64,000 nucleotides of DNA from NCBI GenBank assembly GCA_004352715.1, contig SCFE01000079.1, positions 994,871-1,058,870 on the forward strand, given 5' to 3'. Position numbers and translations under genes: made by a program. This DNA is from Hofstenia miamia (taxonomy: Eukaryota; Xenacoelomorpha; Acoela). Each line of letters begins with the position of its first letter. Position 1 is the stretch's first letter. The notes under the pieces are model-generated. The model made no database searches. It worked only from the letters and a program-made list of their open reading frames with translations, and was not told the origin of the DNA. This document shows positions 1-12,168 of the stretch, one piece after another.

Positions 1-3000
1 TCTTAAATCTTTGATTCTAGGTTATTTTTACTTTACAGTTTCTTATATACATTACCACAACATTGCTTTTATTGTTCAGTTATTTGACAGTTATCTTCTT
101 CATCTCATTGTCTTTGAAAGATGGTTACATCCATTGTACATCTAAGAATATATTCTTGAGTGATGCACATTCAATTAGATCCAAAGATGATTAATGTGAT
201 TATAGAAAACTCGAATCTCGCATCAATGCTATTAACTAAGAAAAACCTTTGGAAATCAAATTTGGTAAGAATATCGTGGAGGTCAATAATCTGATAATTC
301 ATTAGAGTTCCAGTTCTTGGCATCAGTTTGTTTTACCTCTATTTACAACTCATGCTGCTGCGAAGAATGAAAAAAGTATTCTCCATAGTTTGAAGTAGGT
401 GCTCATTTTCGACTGGGATATCGACCCATGGTGGATTTCTGTTGCTCTCGAAAACGCTGTTCATGTTGTTATCATCGAGTAAAAAAAGAACTGGAATTAG
501 GACAAGACGTAGAACCGGGCCAAAATATATGCTGACCAAAACTTACTAAATAAATTCAAATCATTTACCGCATTGTTGTTGTAAGAAAATCCCTCCAAAG
601 ACTTATGTAATTTCTTGTGATTCCAGTGATTTTCGATTTTTCCATGAAGTACATGAAATGGTGACGTGAAGCGACTTGTATTGGGCATACTATTCTTTCC
701 AAACGAAGAAGTGTGAATAGCACAGCTTCAGGTATATCTTATAAATAGGAAGGTAACTAGTTCTGATAACCAAATTGTGACGTTCAACGACACAATTGCA
801 AATATGGTGGTGTGACTTTATTTACAATATTAAGTTTTTCACAAAGCTAAACAAATTTTTTGTTAGAAAATATTCCTACATTATCAATAAGTATTTTGTT
901 TGAGGCTCAAATATAAACATATCCTGAATGAGAAGAAGCAATTCTGGATTTATCAGAAATTGGAGGGCACATGCTATGTCGACTAAAAAGTTTTTCAGTT
1001 CCAAATCCAACCAAAACAATTTTATGGCGATGGTGTCATTACAGGAAATCGACTGCCAGAATGTTGTAACGGGTCTTAACTTAGGTTTCTGACCCATATA
1101 ATTTCATATATGAAATTTAGATCTCTACTTTCATGTGCTGCTCTTGCTGACATTAAGAGGCTGGCCAGCTTAAGCAAACATGGATGACTAATGCAACTTG
1201 CTATCACAGATTTTACATCAACTAACCCTACTTGGAATGGTTAGCATCCTGCCCTGCTAGTTTGTTTTCGAATAAATCCTCGCTTACACCAGAAGCTACC
1301 CCTATTATTAAACTCTTGAATACGTAGGTTGAAATATGGACTCTACCTGAACCTCATTGGTATTAACAGAATTAGGTAATTAAGTTCCTGCAGGAGAACC
1401 TAATGCTCATAACAGTGCTGTTTGAATTTCGTAATATTTTAACTAAGAAGTATAACTCTGCTTTCATGTTCGGAATGTAGTTCAACCCTGAGAATTGAAT
1501 CTGAAAGCCTAAGTAAGTAGTCCTAATTAAAACTAAATTATTATGAAAATGTAGCAAACTCAAGGAGTGGTGAATTGGCGTTTTCTCTAAGTTCATATAA
1601 ATGATATAGGTTTGATGTGCTCCTCATATCTATTGAAGTTTGAACGACAAATCCAGATGATTGAGCCAACTTCTTAAGATATTATTTGCCTTGTGTAACA
1701 TCGGTGTTTCCAGCTTCAATCAACAGGATTTTGCAATTACAAGTAATGAAAAAAGTGACAATGCCTTGCATACCTCCTCTTATCACATTCTCTCATCTCT
1801 ATCTTTAATATAAATTATCCACTAGGTCTTTAAATTATTCATAGCAATTCTCTGCTACCATGTGAAGCTATATTGCAAAAATTTAATATTAAATGTCCAA
1901 AAGCTTAAAGCACATCTGTCTTCTCTATATGACAGGATTTTATGCTAAGCTTCAATAATAATTTACAAAGCATGGAGCAGATGGTGTAAATTGTAAAGCA
2001 ACCAAAAACTTTTGTTTTTGCATAATTTTTGCAAATGGTAAAGCAGAAGAAACAAAGAGAAGCAAATGGAATACCTTAGTTGCTGCAAACACCGCCAACA
2101 TTTAATGATACTAATATAATTTTCGATGATTTTCAATAAAAAATTCTCAGGTAAGATGCACTATAAGCAACTTACCGTGCCATGATCAATCTAGTTTTCA
2201 GAAGGTTCATGATTATTACAATCATTAACACAAAATTTATATAGAGCCATACTTTTGGCATAGCAATAATAAGATAAAAATATATTTAACGTTGCTTTAA
2301 TATAATTTAAGATTTGTAATCTAGTATCCAACATTAAAGAAAAGTAAAAGTCAAAATTTATATATTCACTTCAAATTTATTTTGAAAAAATAAATGTTTC
2401 TATTTTAACACAATATACTACAATTTTTTTAATATCTTGAATATATGTTTTCGGTTTGTTCTTTAGTTTACCATTGTTTGTGGTATTCTTGTTTTCCTCA
2501 TCTTAGCTGCAATTTTTAACTAAATTTTATCTCGATGTTTGAGACAACTTCAATTCTCAATTCAAAGCAACTTTGCATAATTGTGATTTTTGGAATTGAA
2601 CATAATTAAATTAATAGGGCGGTAATACCATAAGAAACTCAACTATTTAAAGTATAAATTCATTATGATTATAGTTGATGGCAATTTTAGGAATTAGATT
2701 ATAAATGAGCCAAGAAATGAATTTTTTGGAGTTTTGGCCAAAAATATTAGGCCCATTTTTGAATCTTTGACAAAAACATTACTTAAAATTTTTATTTTGC
2801 ATCAGCAAAATTGACGGTATTAGATTGTAGTACTAGAAGAGCATTTGACCCCTTTTTTGAACATCTCGGTGAAAGCGCGACCATGTCCTCCCCGGTATAT
2901 CGTATGTGTCCACTTTTGATCTCAAGACAGATGAAGAACTTAAAATTTTCTATTCGCATTTAAAAAAAACAAATACATTTTAAGTCCATTTTTATTTAAT

Positions 3001-3784
3001 ATTAGAACACTTATTTATATATGGATGCGTTTCAAATCGAAAAATAAAGTTCTTTTAAAATTCGGATCGGATTGGATCCTAAAATGTTGGATCCGATTCC
3101 ATCTCTGTTATCCACCACTCTATTTGAAAAAGATCTAAGACGCTAAATAATACAAATTAATAGCCATGTTTATCCCATTAGAAAATGATCCAAGACGGGA
3201 GTATTGAGAATCAAATCTAGGTTTCGGGTCGGCTATTAAATTTTCGGGTCGAGACGGGCTCGGGTTGTGAACATTCTGATCGAGTCGAGTCGGACGCGGT
3301 TGGTCGGGTTTCGGTCCATACTAAGTTCATATCATCACTTTCTGATGTCGATGTCTAAGTTTTGTGTGCTCCATATATTTTCATATATCACTTACACGAC
3401 AATGTGCTGCAACTCAAGTTATCAAACAAAATAGAACAAAATTTGAAATATATAAGCTACTGCATTGGATGGGATAAACCTTTGAAGCCTGGAGTCCAGT
3501 CTTGGATTTTAAGTACCCATTGTCTTGAACTCTTATTAGTTTCAATCAAATATGATTCAATCTTGACTTGCAACAAAATTAAACATTATTCGCTAAAATC
3601 ATTGTAAGCACTTGATTGGTAAAATTAAGAAAAGTCATTCAAAAATTGATACTATTAATCTATATTTACAATATTTACGATATGAAATATTATTAGAATT
3701 TTCCATACAATTTTCAGACAATTACATACATTAATATCTACTGAAAACTGTTGATGTAATTATGATATTTTGTTACAAATTCGA
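1..3784. other. Intergenic AT-rich sequence, no supported gene
   Basis: I see no convincing gene. Minus-strand open frames of 60-75 codons occur at 339-539, 497-688, 876-1097 and 1372-1596. The first two overlap in different frames and could be pieces of one decayed or spliced gene, since a GT...AG interval of about 42 bp would join them, but neither resembles a family I know. The stretch 3184-3320 is locally GC-richer with repeated TCGGGT-like words, and 3060-3110 has GGATC-rich words; both look like fragments of short DNA transposons. No RNA gene was recognised. Confidence 0.5.
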
Positions 3785-5026
3785 TTACTGTTCATTTATT
3801 AGAAGGTATACTACTGGAGGCACAGTTAATGACGTAATCACAAATAGAATATACATCGTTGGAATGAATCCAAAATAATCCATGCAAATGCCACCAAATA
3901 AAATTGATCCACTTAACTTTCCTAACAGACGAGCTATTGAAAAACACTGATTGGCAACTGGTAATTCATTATGTCTGTTGCTGAAATTACACTTTTCAGC
4001 AAAGTTTCTAATTTGGAAGAGAGATGACAGGGTTGTTGATGTACAGTGTACTCCACTGATGACTAAAATTATGATTAAGTAAGGAAGATTATTGCATTGA
4101 GGTATAAAGTCCATGAGAATATAACAAAGCAATATTAAAGGATGCGTTGCAACCGATGAAAGAAATATCGATTTGAGAAAACCTCTATCAAGCCAATAAC
4201 CAAAAATTGGGGCAGTAACTGTATACGGAATACTAAGAGCAAAGAAAACATAAAAGTTATTCGATTCGTCTATGTAAAAGCGTTCTTTTAAGAAAATGGC
4301 CAGCGCAGTTATTCGAAATGCAGTGGCTACAACGCAAAGACAAAACGGAGAAATGTAACAGAAAAAGCGAACTCCTACAAACTTTTTCATGTCTTCTTTC
4401 GTTGAACTTTTTGCTTCTTTTTCAGTTTTTTCTATTTCAGAAGTTTTTGGCATAAATAGGACTAATACTGTGGTAAACACTAATTGAATTGTTCCAAGAG
4501 ATAAAAATGGAGACATATATCCACTTAGATCATAAAGTATGCAAGCAACAGCAGGGGCAAGTATTGCAGCAACGCCTGAAAGTGCCTGTAAAAAAGAAAC
4601 TAACATGCCAGGACGTTTTGAATACAAATCTATAACAACGGGAGCTCCGCATGCATACACTATGGCCATTGAAAGGCCATTGAATCCTCGGTTAATATAG
4701 CCAAGAATGACAATGATGTTCTTATTCTCCACTAAATTTAAAAGTCCAAAGGTAAACAACATGAAGCCTCCAAGATAAAGACCAAATACATAAAATGATT
4801 TTAAGTTTGAAGGTCTGAGTATGGATGGTAAAACAAATGCACATATTAATGCTGAAAAGTAGTTCAATCCCAGTGTGATTCCAATTGCGGTAAGTGAAAT
4901 TCCTCTTTTTTCAGCAAACAAAGGAAATATTGGTGGTAAAATCTCAGTATTAAATGTCTCTGTTCCAAATAATATAATAACAAGCCCAACTGTGATATAC
5001 ACTCTAAGTCGATGAAATATCTCCAT
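3785..5026 (-). CDS. Major facilitator superfamily transporter, SLC18/SLC18B1-like
   Basis: An uninterrupted 413-codon frame encodes a polytopic membrane protein with about 12 hydrophobic segments in two halves, split by a charged cytoplasmic loop near residues 193-215 (rich in K and E). The N-terminal half begins with a long helix followed by a PPIFPLFAEKRG-type loop, as in vesicular amine/polyamine transporters. The segment GYINRGFNGLSMAIVY (about 109-124) and the GYWLDRG motif (276-282) match conserved MFS loop positions. The length is slightly under SLC18B1 proteins. By family the role would be proton-coupled transport of an organic solute across a vesicle or plasma membrane; the substrate cannot be told from sequence. 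The start ATG at 5026 opens directly into the first helix. No intron is needed, so it is either a natural intronless gene or an intact retrocopy. The upstream 430 bp is a diverged tandem repeat. Confidence 0.85.
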   Translation of the reverse strand: MEIFHRLRVYITVGLVIILFGTETFNTEILPPIFPLFAEKRGISLTAIGITLGLNYFSALICAFVLPSILRPSNLKSFYVFGLYLGGFMLFTFGLLNLVENKNIIVILGYINRGFNGLSMAIVYACGAPVVIDLYSKRPGMLVSFLQALSGVAAILAPAVACILYDLSGYMSPFLSLGTIQLVFTTVLVLFMPKTSEIEKTEKEAKSSTKEDMKKFVGVRFFCYISPFCLCVVATAFRITALAIFLKERFYIDESNNFYVFFALSIPYTVTAPIFGYWLDRGFLKSIFLSSVATHPLILLCYILMDFIPQCNNLPYLIIILVISGVHCTSTTLSSLFQIRNFAEKCNFSNRHNELPVANQCFSIARLLGKLSGSILFGGICMDYFGFIPTMYILFVITSLTVPPVVYLLINEQ

Positions 5027-5031
5027 TTTTA

Positions 5032-5465
5032 ATCTAAATCAAATTGATTTTGGAGTTTCTTATAGTTTACAAGAATCAAGATGAATTTTTCATAAATTGA
5101 AAAATTTCATAAAAAGAGCAGAATATGAGACAAATATAAAACCTTGAGCTTAATTATTCAAACATTGTTGAAATTTTCTTTTTTTGAATTAGAGTTGAAA
5201 ACAGGTTATAATCTAAATCAAATTGACTTTGAAATTTCTTATACAGATTTCATACTAATAAAACCAGCTATTCAGTTACTGTTTATTAAGATGCCGAATT
5301 TTTTTAATAGTCATACTTTACAAGAATCAAGATGAATTTGAATTTTTCATAAATTAAGAAATTTCACACAATGGGCAGAATATGAGACAAATATAAAACC
5401 TTAAGCTTTTCAATTATTCAAATATGGCTAAAATTTTCTTTTTTTAATCAGATTTGAAACCAAGT
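5032..5465. repeat. Diverged tandem duplication upstream of the MFS gene
   Basis: Two related units lie head to tail immediately 5' of the transporter start: about 5032-5206 and about 5209-5465. Both open with AATCTAAATCAAATTGA and share ACAAGAATCAAGATGAATTT, GAATATGAGACAAATATAAA and AAATTTTCTTTTTTT. The second unit carries about 75 extra bases near 5243-5318. The first copy occupies the likely promoter/5' leader of the gene, so the duplication may have doubled regulatory sequence. I saw no clear TATA or initiator element. Confidence 0.75.
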
Positions 5466-6849
5466 TTTGATCGCAACACAAACAATTTTTAAAATTTAGC
5501 ACATTTTATGTTAACTTAACAAAATAATTCACTTATTATCATTCATTCATTGATGTCTAAACATTTGAAGACATAAATTCATGATACCTTTATTCTTAAA
5601 TTTCAATATTTTCTAGGGGGGGGAATGTCAAAATTGAAGGGTTTTTCTGTTTGATCATTTTAATAAAGCTGACTTTGTATGTTCAATGTAAAAATTTTAT
5701 CCATCATTAAATATCCAGTGCCTAGAACGATTTTAATACAATTTTACAATTGATTTACTAAAGCATTTCAATATAATCATTGCCATACAAGCATTACTGG
5801 AAGAAAATTAATTTCAACCTTTGACTTTGATACCTGCTTTTTCTTTATCTAACCAAAAATGATGCTCCGAATTCAGAATCTTTGCGCTAAGTAAATTGAT
5901 GTCCGATCCCCCCATCCTCTTCCTGCTTTTCAAGTTAGCATGCTTTACTGAATATTAGTACTTTCACATACACCAACCAAACGGATTATTACTAACAAGT
6001 GGTAATCGTAACATGAGACGATGTTTATCCACATATGCTCTCATATCGAAAGATTTCAAAATTTCTCAATAGGCTTTGTGAAATTGATGGAAAATTTGGA
6101 CAACACCGGTTGTATCATTATTGATCCAATAAGCAGTTTATATTTAATAAAATGTTTAAGAGCTACCTGTTATGTCATGGTACGAAAACTGTTTATGAAC
6201 TTTCACTGTCGCTGTAAGTGGTGTGTTCGTGAATGCAATTCACTACGACATTCTGGCAAACTCTAATGACGCCTAGTATCTTTGTGACAGAAACATAAAT
6301 CCAATTGATAAAAGTCCAAATCCACTCTAGCACTCAGATGACAAAAATAGTTGTTAAAATACAATTCTAATTGAGAACATATATAAAAAAAAGAAAAGTG
6401 TAATGAAATTTCTGAGAAAGGGGTTATTTACCAGGGTTGACGTGGGTTGGGTATGCTCGTTGGGTTGCGGCTATACACAAATCTTCGTGGGTTGGGTAGA
6501 GTTTCTTAAGAATTTACGGATGTAGGTTTTGTAAATTTTTTAAAAAATGTTGGTAACTTTGCGTTTATGATTTTAGTTACATTATTGATTGTTGTATAGC
6601 GTAATGATTAAAGCATTAATGTTAAAATTCTAAACCCAACTGCTTCGTATATGGATATTTATTATATTTACAAATGCACCAGATAGTACTGTAAGCTGTA
6701 CTTAAGATAAACATTTTTTAAGCTCGTCGTGGATGAGGTGCACACATTCTTGTGTTGAATATGACGATCACGAGATTTTTCCCTTTTAATTTGCTTGTTT
6801 ATTTGTTATTTTTAAATCTTCCCAGGTTAGGGGACATCAGTATCTTGTT
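5466..6849. other. Intergenic sequence without supported gene
   Basis: An 81-codon plus-strand frame at 6021-6266 has no recognisable domain and is probably chance. A GC-richer patch at 6430-6500 repeats GGGTTGGGT-like words and resembles the low-complexity ends of small DNA transposons. Nothing else is supported. Confidence 0.5.
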
Positions 6850-8467
6850 GATGGACGCAGGGGCCCAGCTAATCGGGGTGCTGGGGGGGTGATGCACCCC
6901 CCGAATATTTTTTCTCATGGGGCAGCAAAATGACCATTAAACAGATGTTGCGTTCATTTAATTGTCCATTCATTTTCTAAATTTACAATGCAGCCAGTCC
7001 ATCTCTTTCAACATTTTTTGAAATTTATACTTGAATAAATGATTTGTGTTTTCTCTGTAAATGTAATTCTTGAATCTCAGCCATCACAAGTGTGACACAA
7101 AATCTATATTTTCGACCTATTTCATTTGTTCTAATCTTCTAATTTAAACAAAAGATTAGCCTTAATCCGTTTTGCATATGGACATAAACATATCCATTCC
7201 ATTGCATTTCCAGATTGTTAAATGGAAATATAATGGAAATTTGTGGAAATAAAAATTTAAAAAATAGACATTCTCAACCTCATAGAAAGTGTTAAATACA
7301 CCCTTAATGTGCTTAAGAAAATATAAATGTTTTAAGAACAGTAAAAATTGTTTTATAATAACCAAAGTACGTTTACGTTACAAAATAGAAAGAGACTTGT
7401 ACAAACTACCAGGCTAGTCAGTCTTAACAAGATATTTTATTTCTGCAATCTCTGCATGAACAAGAGAATTCAAAAGAACACATGACGAATACAAGTCAAA
7501 ATTTTGTTAATATAAACCACATTGACTGAATATTTGCTTCAGCACACTGTTACAACTAAAGCAGTTCTAGTTTCAATGCCTAAGTTAGTGTTCTGTGGCA
7601 AAGCAATTTTCTTAGCAGCAGCCATGTGCAAAATAAATTTTGTAACTAGAGGGCAGTTCGCCGTAAGACTTTGGACATATCTGGCAGTTGGCTTTAAGCC
7701 TTTGGCCATATCCAGCTGTTAGCAGAGACTTTTTTCGCCGTTGTCAACGTTTTTTACTACTACTCAGTGCAATGAAAAGATTCAAGCATACTCATACTTT
7801 GAACAATTGAAGAAAATCGTGAAAATGTTTAAGTTTTAAAAAAAACAATATGAATATATATCATGGAACCAAATTGTTCATCATAATGTTAAAAAAATTT
7901 TAAGCCAGGATATAATTAAAATTTCGTATTTCCTCAATCCAATAAACAGGTTTTCACATCCATTTTGTGTTGCAGATGTATCATGTAAATGTCTGATATT
8001 GAATGCAAATTGGGGATATAATGTGACCCTTCATATTAACTAATACTCTTGTACATGCATTAATGCATTAATAATCAAAGAGACATCACTAGTATTTTCA
8101 GAAATGAATTTTAGCTGGTATTTTCGTCGTAAAACAAAGACTGTGACCATAGCCGACTGTTTGACGCGGCTACAGGCTGCTAACGGACCAGAATACTAGC
8201 ATATATATGGAAATATAGTCCCATTTGTGACATCTAATATCAATTTTGTTATGACCAATATATCGGTACATCTTTTTAGGGTGTAGCAACAACTCAAATA
8301 TATAATTATTAACAGAATGTTAGTGATACATAACAGTTTACTGCATGAGTTTTGCAATATATTGTGGCCATACATAGATGACTTTAAGTTATTTATTCTT
8401 ATTCTCTAAAAGTGTACTTTTATTGTGAACAATTCTGGAAATTTGAAATATCCTTGGCTGAAGTAAA

Positions 8468-10406
8468 GTTCAAAATTATTCCAAAATTCTATTATGTGTG
8501 CTTTAGCAGCTCCAACAAATAGTATCATCTATTAGCACTGAATAGTAAATTTGGTTCAACTCATAGTCAGCTTAGTCAACCACTAGTAGGTTTATGGAGG
8601 CCCACTCTGTCCCAAAAGTTTATACGGCGTGGCTGTTACATGACTAGGGCAAAATACAGTGAAACTAAGAGGACTAGGACCACCAAAATACTTGTCCTGC
8701 AGAACCATAATCACTAGTTCTAAGAGTTATGGAAAAATTATGGAAATGTTTTTAAAATAGTTGGGAAATGGAATGGAAATAGAAAACAATTTCACTTCCA
8801 TATGCGAGCCTGGCTTAAATGCAGTTTAATTAGTTTTTAAGGAACTATTTTAGTATGCCTAAATAATTTTATTTAACTTTTGTTTCTAAGCAGCTTTCAA
8901 TTCAAAAGGTTTAGATTTAAATTTTCTATTACTAATCTGTCTTTCTAGTTCTAGCCTTGAGAATATCATTAACGTTTGGTAGGTCTAACTTATTTTTATC
9001 TGATGCCATAGAAGAATAAACAAATTGCAATATAACCCAAGGTGTTAAATCCCAATCATTACCTAGTCAATCTCAATTTTCTATCCTATGTTTCAGAGGC
9101 ATATGCAGAATTTTCTAATAGGGGACATCTCTGTTGTGATCATATAAGTGACCAAAATTACAGTTAAGCCGACGAAATGTATCAAAATATTCAAAAATAG
9201 ACCTTCATTTCTAAATTATTCTAATTTTTTGCCGAAAATAGTTTAATTTAATAAATCAAAATCGATTTTGAGGCCCCCTTTCTGTACACCAATTCAATTT
9301 TTTATTAATCGCATCTTTGTATTACTTTGTATTTGACATAATTTATTTTGCTTTCAACTATTATTTTAATATAACACTAAAAATTGGTCAAATATAAATT
9401 CAGTCTAGTGAAAGTCATGTGGCGTACGCCACCCGTNGTTCAAAATTATTCCAAAATTCTATTATGTGTGCTTTAGCAGCTCCAACAAATAGTATCATCT
9501 ATTAGCACTGAATAGTAAATTTGGTTCAACTCATAGTCAGCTTAGTCAACCACTAGTAGGTTTATGGAGGCCCACTCTGTCCCAAAAGTTTATACGGCGT
9601 GGCTGTTACATGACTAGGGCAAAATACAGTGAAACTAAGAGGACTAGGACCACCAAAATACTTGTCCTGCAGAACCATAATCACTAGTTCTAAGAGTTAT
9701 GGAAAAATTATGGAAATGTTTTTAAAATAGTTGGGAAATGGAATGGAAATAGAAAACAATTTCACTTCCATATGCGAGCCTGGCTTAAATGCAGTTTAAT
9801 TAGTTTTTAAGGAACTATTTTAGTATGCCTAAATAATTTTATTTAACTTTTGTTTCTAAGCAGCTTTCAATTCAAAAGGTTTAGATTTAAATTTTCTATT
9901 ACTAATCTGTCTTTCTAGTTCTAGCCTTGAGAATATCATTAACGTTTGGTAGGTCTAACTTATTTTTATCTGATGCCATAGAAGAATAAACAAATTGCAA
10001 TATAACCCAAGGTGTTAAATCCCAATCATTACCTAGTCAATCTCAATTTTCTATCCTATGTTTCAGAGGCATATGCAGAATTTTCTAATAGGGGACATCT
10101 CTGTTGTGATCATATAAGTGACCAAAATTACAGTTAAGCCGACGAAATGTATCAAAATATTCAAAAATAGACCTTCATTTCTAAATTATTCTAATTTTTT
10201 GCCGAAAATAGTTTAATTTAATCAATCAAAATCGATTTTGAGGCCCCCTTTCTGTACACCAATTCAATTTTTTATTAATCGCATCTTTGTATTACTTTGT
10301 ATTTGACATAATTTATTTTGCTTTCAACTATTATTTTAATATAACACTAAAAATTGGTCAAATATAAATTCAGTCTAGTGAAAGTCATGTGGCGTACGCC
10401 ACCCGT
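8468..10406 (+). repeat. 969-bp direct duplication across a single N (assembly overlap)
   Basis: 8468-9436 and 9438-10406 are the same length (969 bp). I found one difference between them, A at 9253 versus C at 10223. They are joined by one N at 9437. Equal length, near identity and a one-base gap are what unmerged overlapping contig ends give, so I read this as an assembly artefact, not biology. Copy B of the host element at 55.2-58.5 kb carries this region once. Confidence 0.9.
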
Positions 10407-10605
10407 CAGGTTTCCAAATTTGATTTTGACTGCATAAATCAAAAAATTTTTCGTAAAAATATTTGAAAAATTTAAAATCTAGGATCGTGAAATCCATTTT
10501 TTAGGGTCTATTTTTTCAATATTTTCAAAATTTTTCGCGGGGCTTTGCCCCGCATTAGGTAATGACGATGATGTCCCCCATGAGAAAATCCTGCCTACGC
10601 CCCTG
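9094..10605. mobile_element. Nested CAGRGGCRTAYGC-type MITE sequence inside copy A
   Basis: A terminal motif CAGAGGCATATGCAGAATTT starts at 9094 (repeated at 10064 by the assembly duplication). The inverted counterpart AAATCCTGCCTACGCCCCTG ends at 10605; extended pairing includes TAGGGGAC against GTCCCCC. A second terminus, GTGGCGTACGCC, starts near 10390 and together with the 10605 end gives a unit of about 215 bp like the MITE at 50770-51019. Copy B has the 9094 terminus (at 57203) but not the 10390-10605 unit, so the two nestings are of different ages. No clean target duplication was found. Confidence 0.6.
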
Positions 10606-11675
10606 GCTGTTGTTTCCAGCAAATGATCTCTTAGTAAGCTCAGAATGATCAAGAAGTGTTTGAAAACAATGATGAGTGATGACTGAATAGAAAACCTTTT
10701 GCTCTTATATTGCGAATAATATTTGAATTAAAAATTTGAAAATGGATAGTGTAATATAAACTTATTATTACAATTGAAGAAACAGACATTGGGTTTTTAT
10801 ATGTGTAGTTGAAGGTTTTCACATCATATTGATTTGTCAACTAAGTTTTGCTTATGTACATAGACTTTTAGCAGAAGCTTTTTTACCATTGAATTAGGGT
10901 AGGGGAACATTAAATGCTTGTAATTTTAAATGATTAATTTCATTGGATTGTGTGAGATAGATTTTTGTTTTGAAGCTTAAATTGTTTTGTAACGAATATT
11001 TTGTCAACATTAGGAAACTTATAATGGGGATAGTAAAAAAAGCTAAGGCAAAAATTTGAATCAAAAGATTTAAAAAATGCTCTGACGGTGATTTTTCAAG
11101 GTCAATTAATCATAGTGTTTGACTGACAGCATTATTTCATTCTTCCCCTGTTTGCTGATCAAATTATGAATTGATAAGCCCAATATCAAGGTACTTTTTT
11201 TACCAACTTGCGTTTATAACGAAGGTAACAAGAGTGAACCTACCTTATGAAAAACTATTTGAATTTCAAATTGTATAGATTTTCTATCATTGTTTTTCAA
11301 GTAGAGCTGAGTGTTTTAATAGACATCAGTCACCAAACATATGCATTTATGTCTTATATATTATTTTGCATATTTTGATAATTAGTATATTGGCTATCAA
11401 GATTGCACTATACATTTACATGTATTAGGTTTAAAGAAATAAACAGACTAATCTAGTTGCAACTATTGAAGAGGCAGCAATTTTGCTAATGCACCCCTCA
11501 TATATTTTTCTTGCTGGGCCCCTGGATGGACGTCTTGCTCTCTTAGAGGAGTGTGTAGATGTTATTTTATCATCGCTCTGCGGTTCTCTTTTTTTTTCCA
11601 CATTATCATTAGCAGGCGTAAAAAAGTTGTAATCTTGTCTATAATAAACGCGGTAATTAGGGTTATCAATTTAAA

Positions 11676-12078
11676 TTAATGTCGACGATTTCTTCTTAGC
11701 GTTTCTTCATTGGTTTTTACGATATACGATCTTGGTTGTTTGTATCTTGCCACAATTTTGCCCAGTGTGATATGTTTGTCTATTATTCGCACACTGTCAT
11801 TAAGTTTTAACGGCGTTAAGTCTTCAGCCCTTTTATTATAATACTGTTCTTGTCATTCCATATATTTTTTGCATGACGTCTTCCTTTTGACTAATGACGG
11901 AAGGTGTAAGGAAGACTCTATGAACTGGTATGTCTGTTCGCATTCGTATACCATTCATTAACTGCATTGGTGAAAATCCACAAAATGTTAGAGTAGTGTT
12001 ATTATAGTGCATTAGCCCGAATCTGTAGTTTGAACTTTTTACATAGATATTTAATATCCTAATATGGGCAGGTCCCAT
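11676..12078 (-). pseudogene. Ty3/gypsy-type integrase C-terminal remnant
   Basis: Two overlapping minus-strand frames together match the end of an LTR-retrotransposon integrase. The first (12078-11836) carries a YNNTTLTFCGFSPMQLMNG-like stretch, typical of the region after the catalytic core. After a frame change near 11850 the second continues with YYNKRAEDLTPL, PRSYIVKT and a final RRNRRH before a stop at 11676. The PRSY...RRNRRH ending is characteristic of gypsy-type Pol. The upstream part would lie in the 1-kb gap at 12193. No LTR was identified. It is a broken fossil, not an active element. Confidence 0.75.
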
Positions 12079-12168
12079 GATTGCTTAGCTACATTATTAA
12101 CTGCTCGTGTCAAACTTTAATAAATTTAACTTTAATACAGATCATTTATACAATAATTTGCAATTGAT

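Larger units (their letters stand above)
6858..11524. mobile_element. Large non-coding hAT element, copy A
   Basis: The element begins CAGGGGCCCAGC at 6858 and ends with the inverted form GCTGGGCCCCTG at 11524. It is bracketed by a perfect 8-bp target duplication GATGGACG (6850-6857 and 11525-11532), the hAT hallmark. Subterminal sequence is also inverted: TGATGCACCCC near 6890 against GCAGCAATTTTGCTAATGCACCCC near 11475. It is homologous along its length to copy B at 55235-58494. No transposase frame is visible, so it is non-autonomous or a decayed shell. A 969-bp internal stretch is present twice because of an assembly join at 9437, and smaller MITE sequence is nested at 9094-10605. Confidence 0.9.

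Noticed and set aside
7522-7722. 66-codon frame conserved in hAT copies A and B (55736-55936)
   Set aside because: It begins with TTG, not ATG, and 8 residues differ in 66, as expected for neutral drift between transposon copies. No domain.
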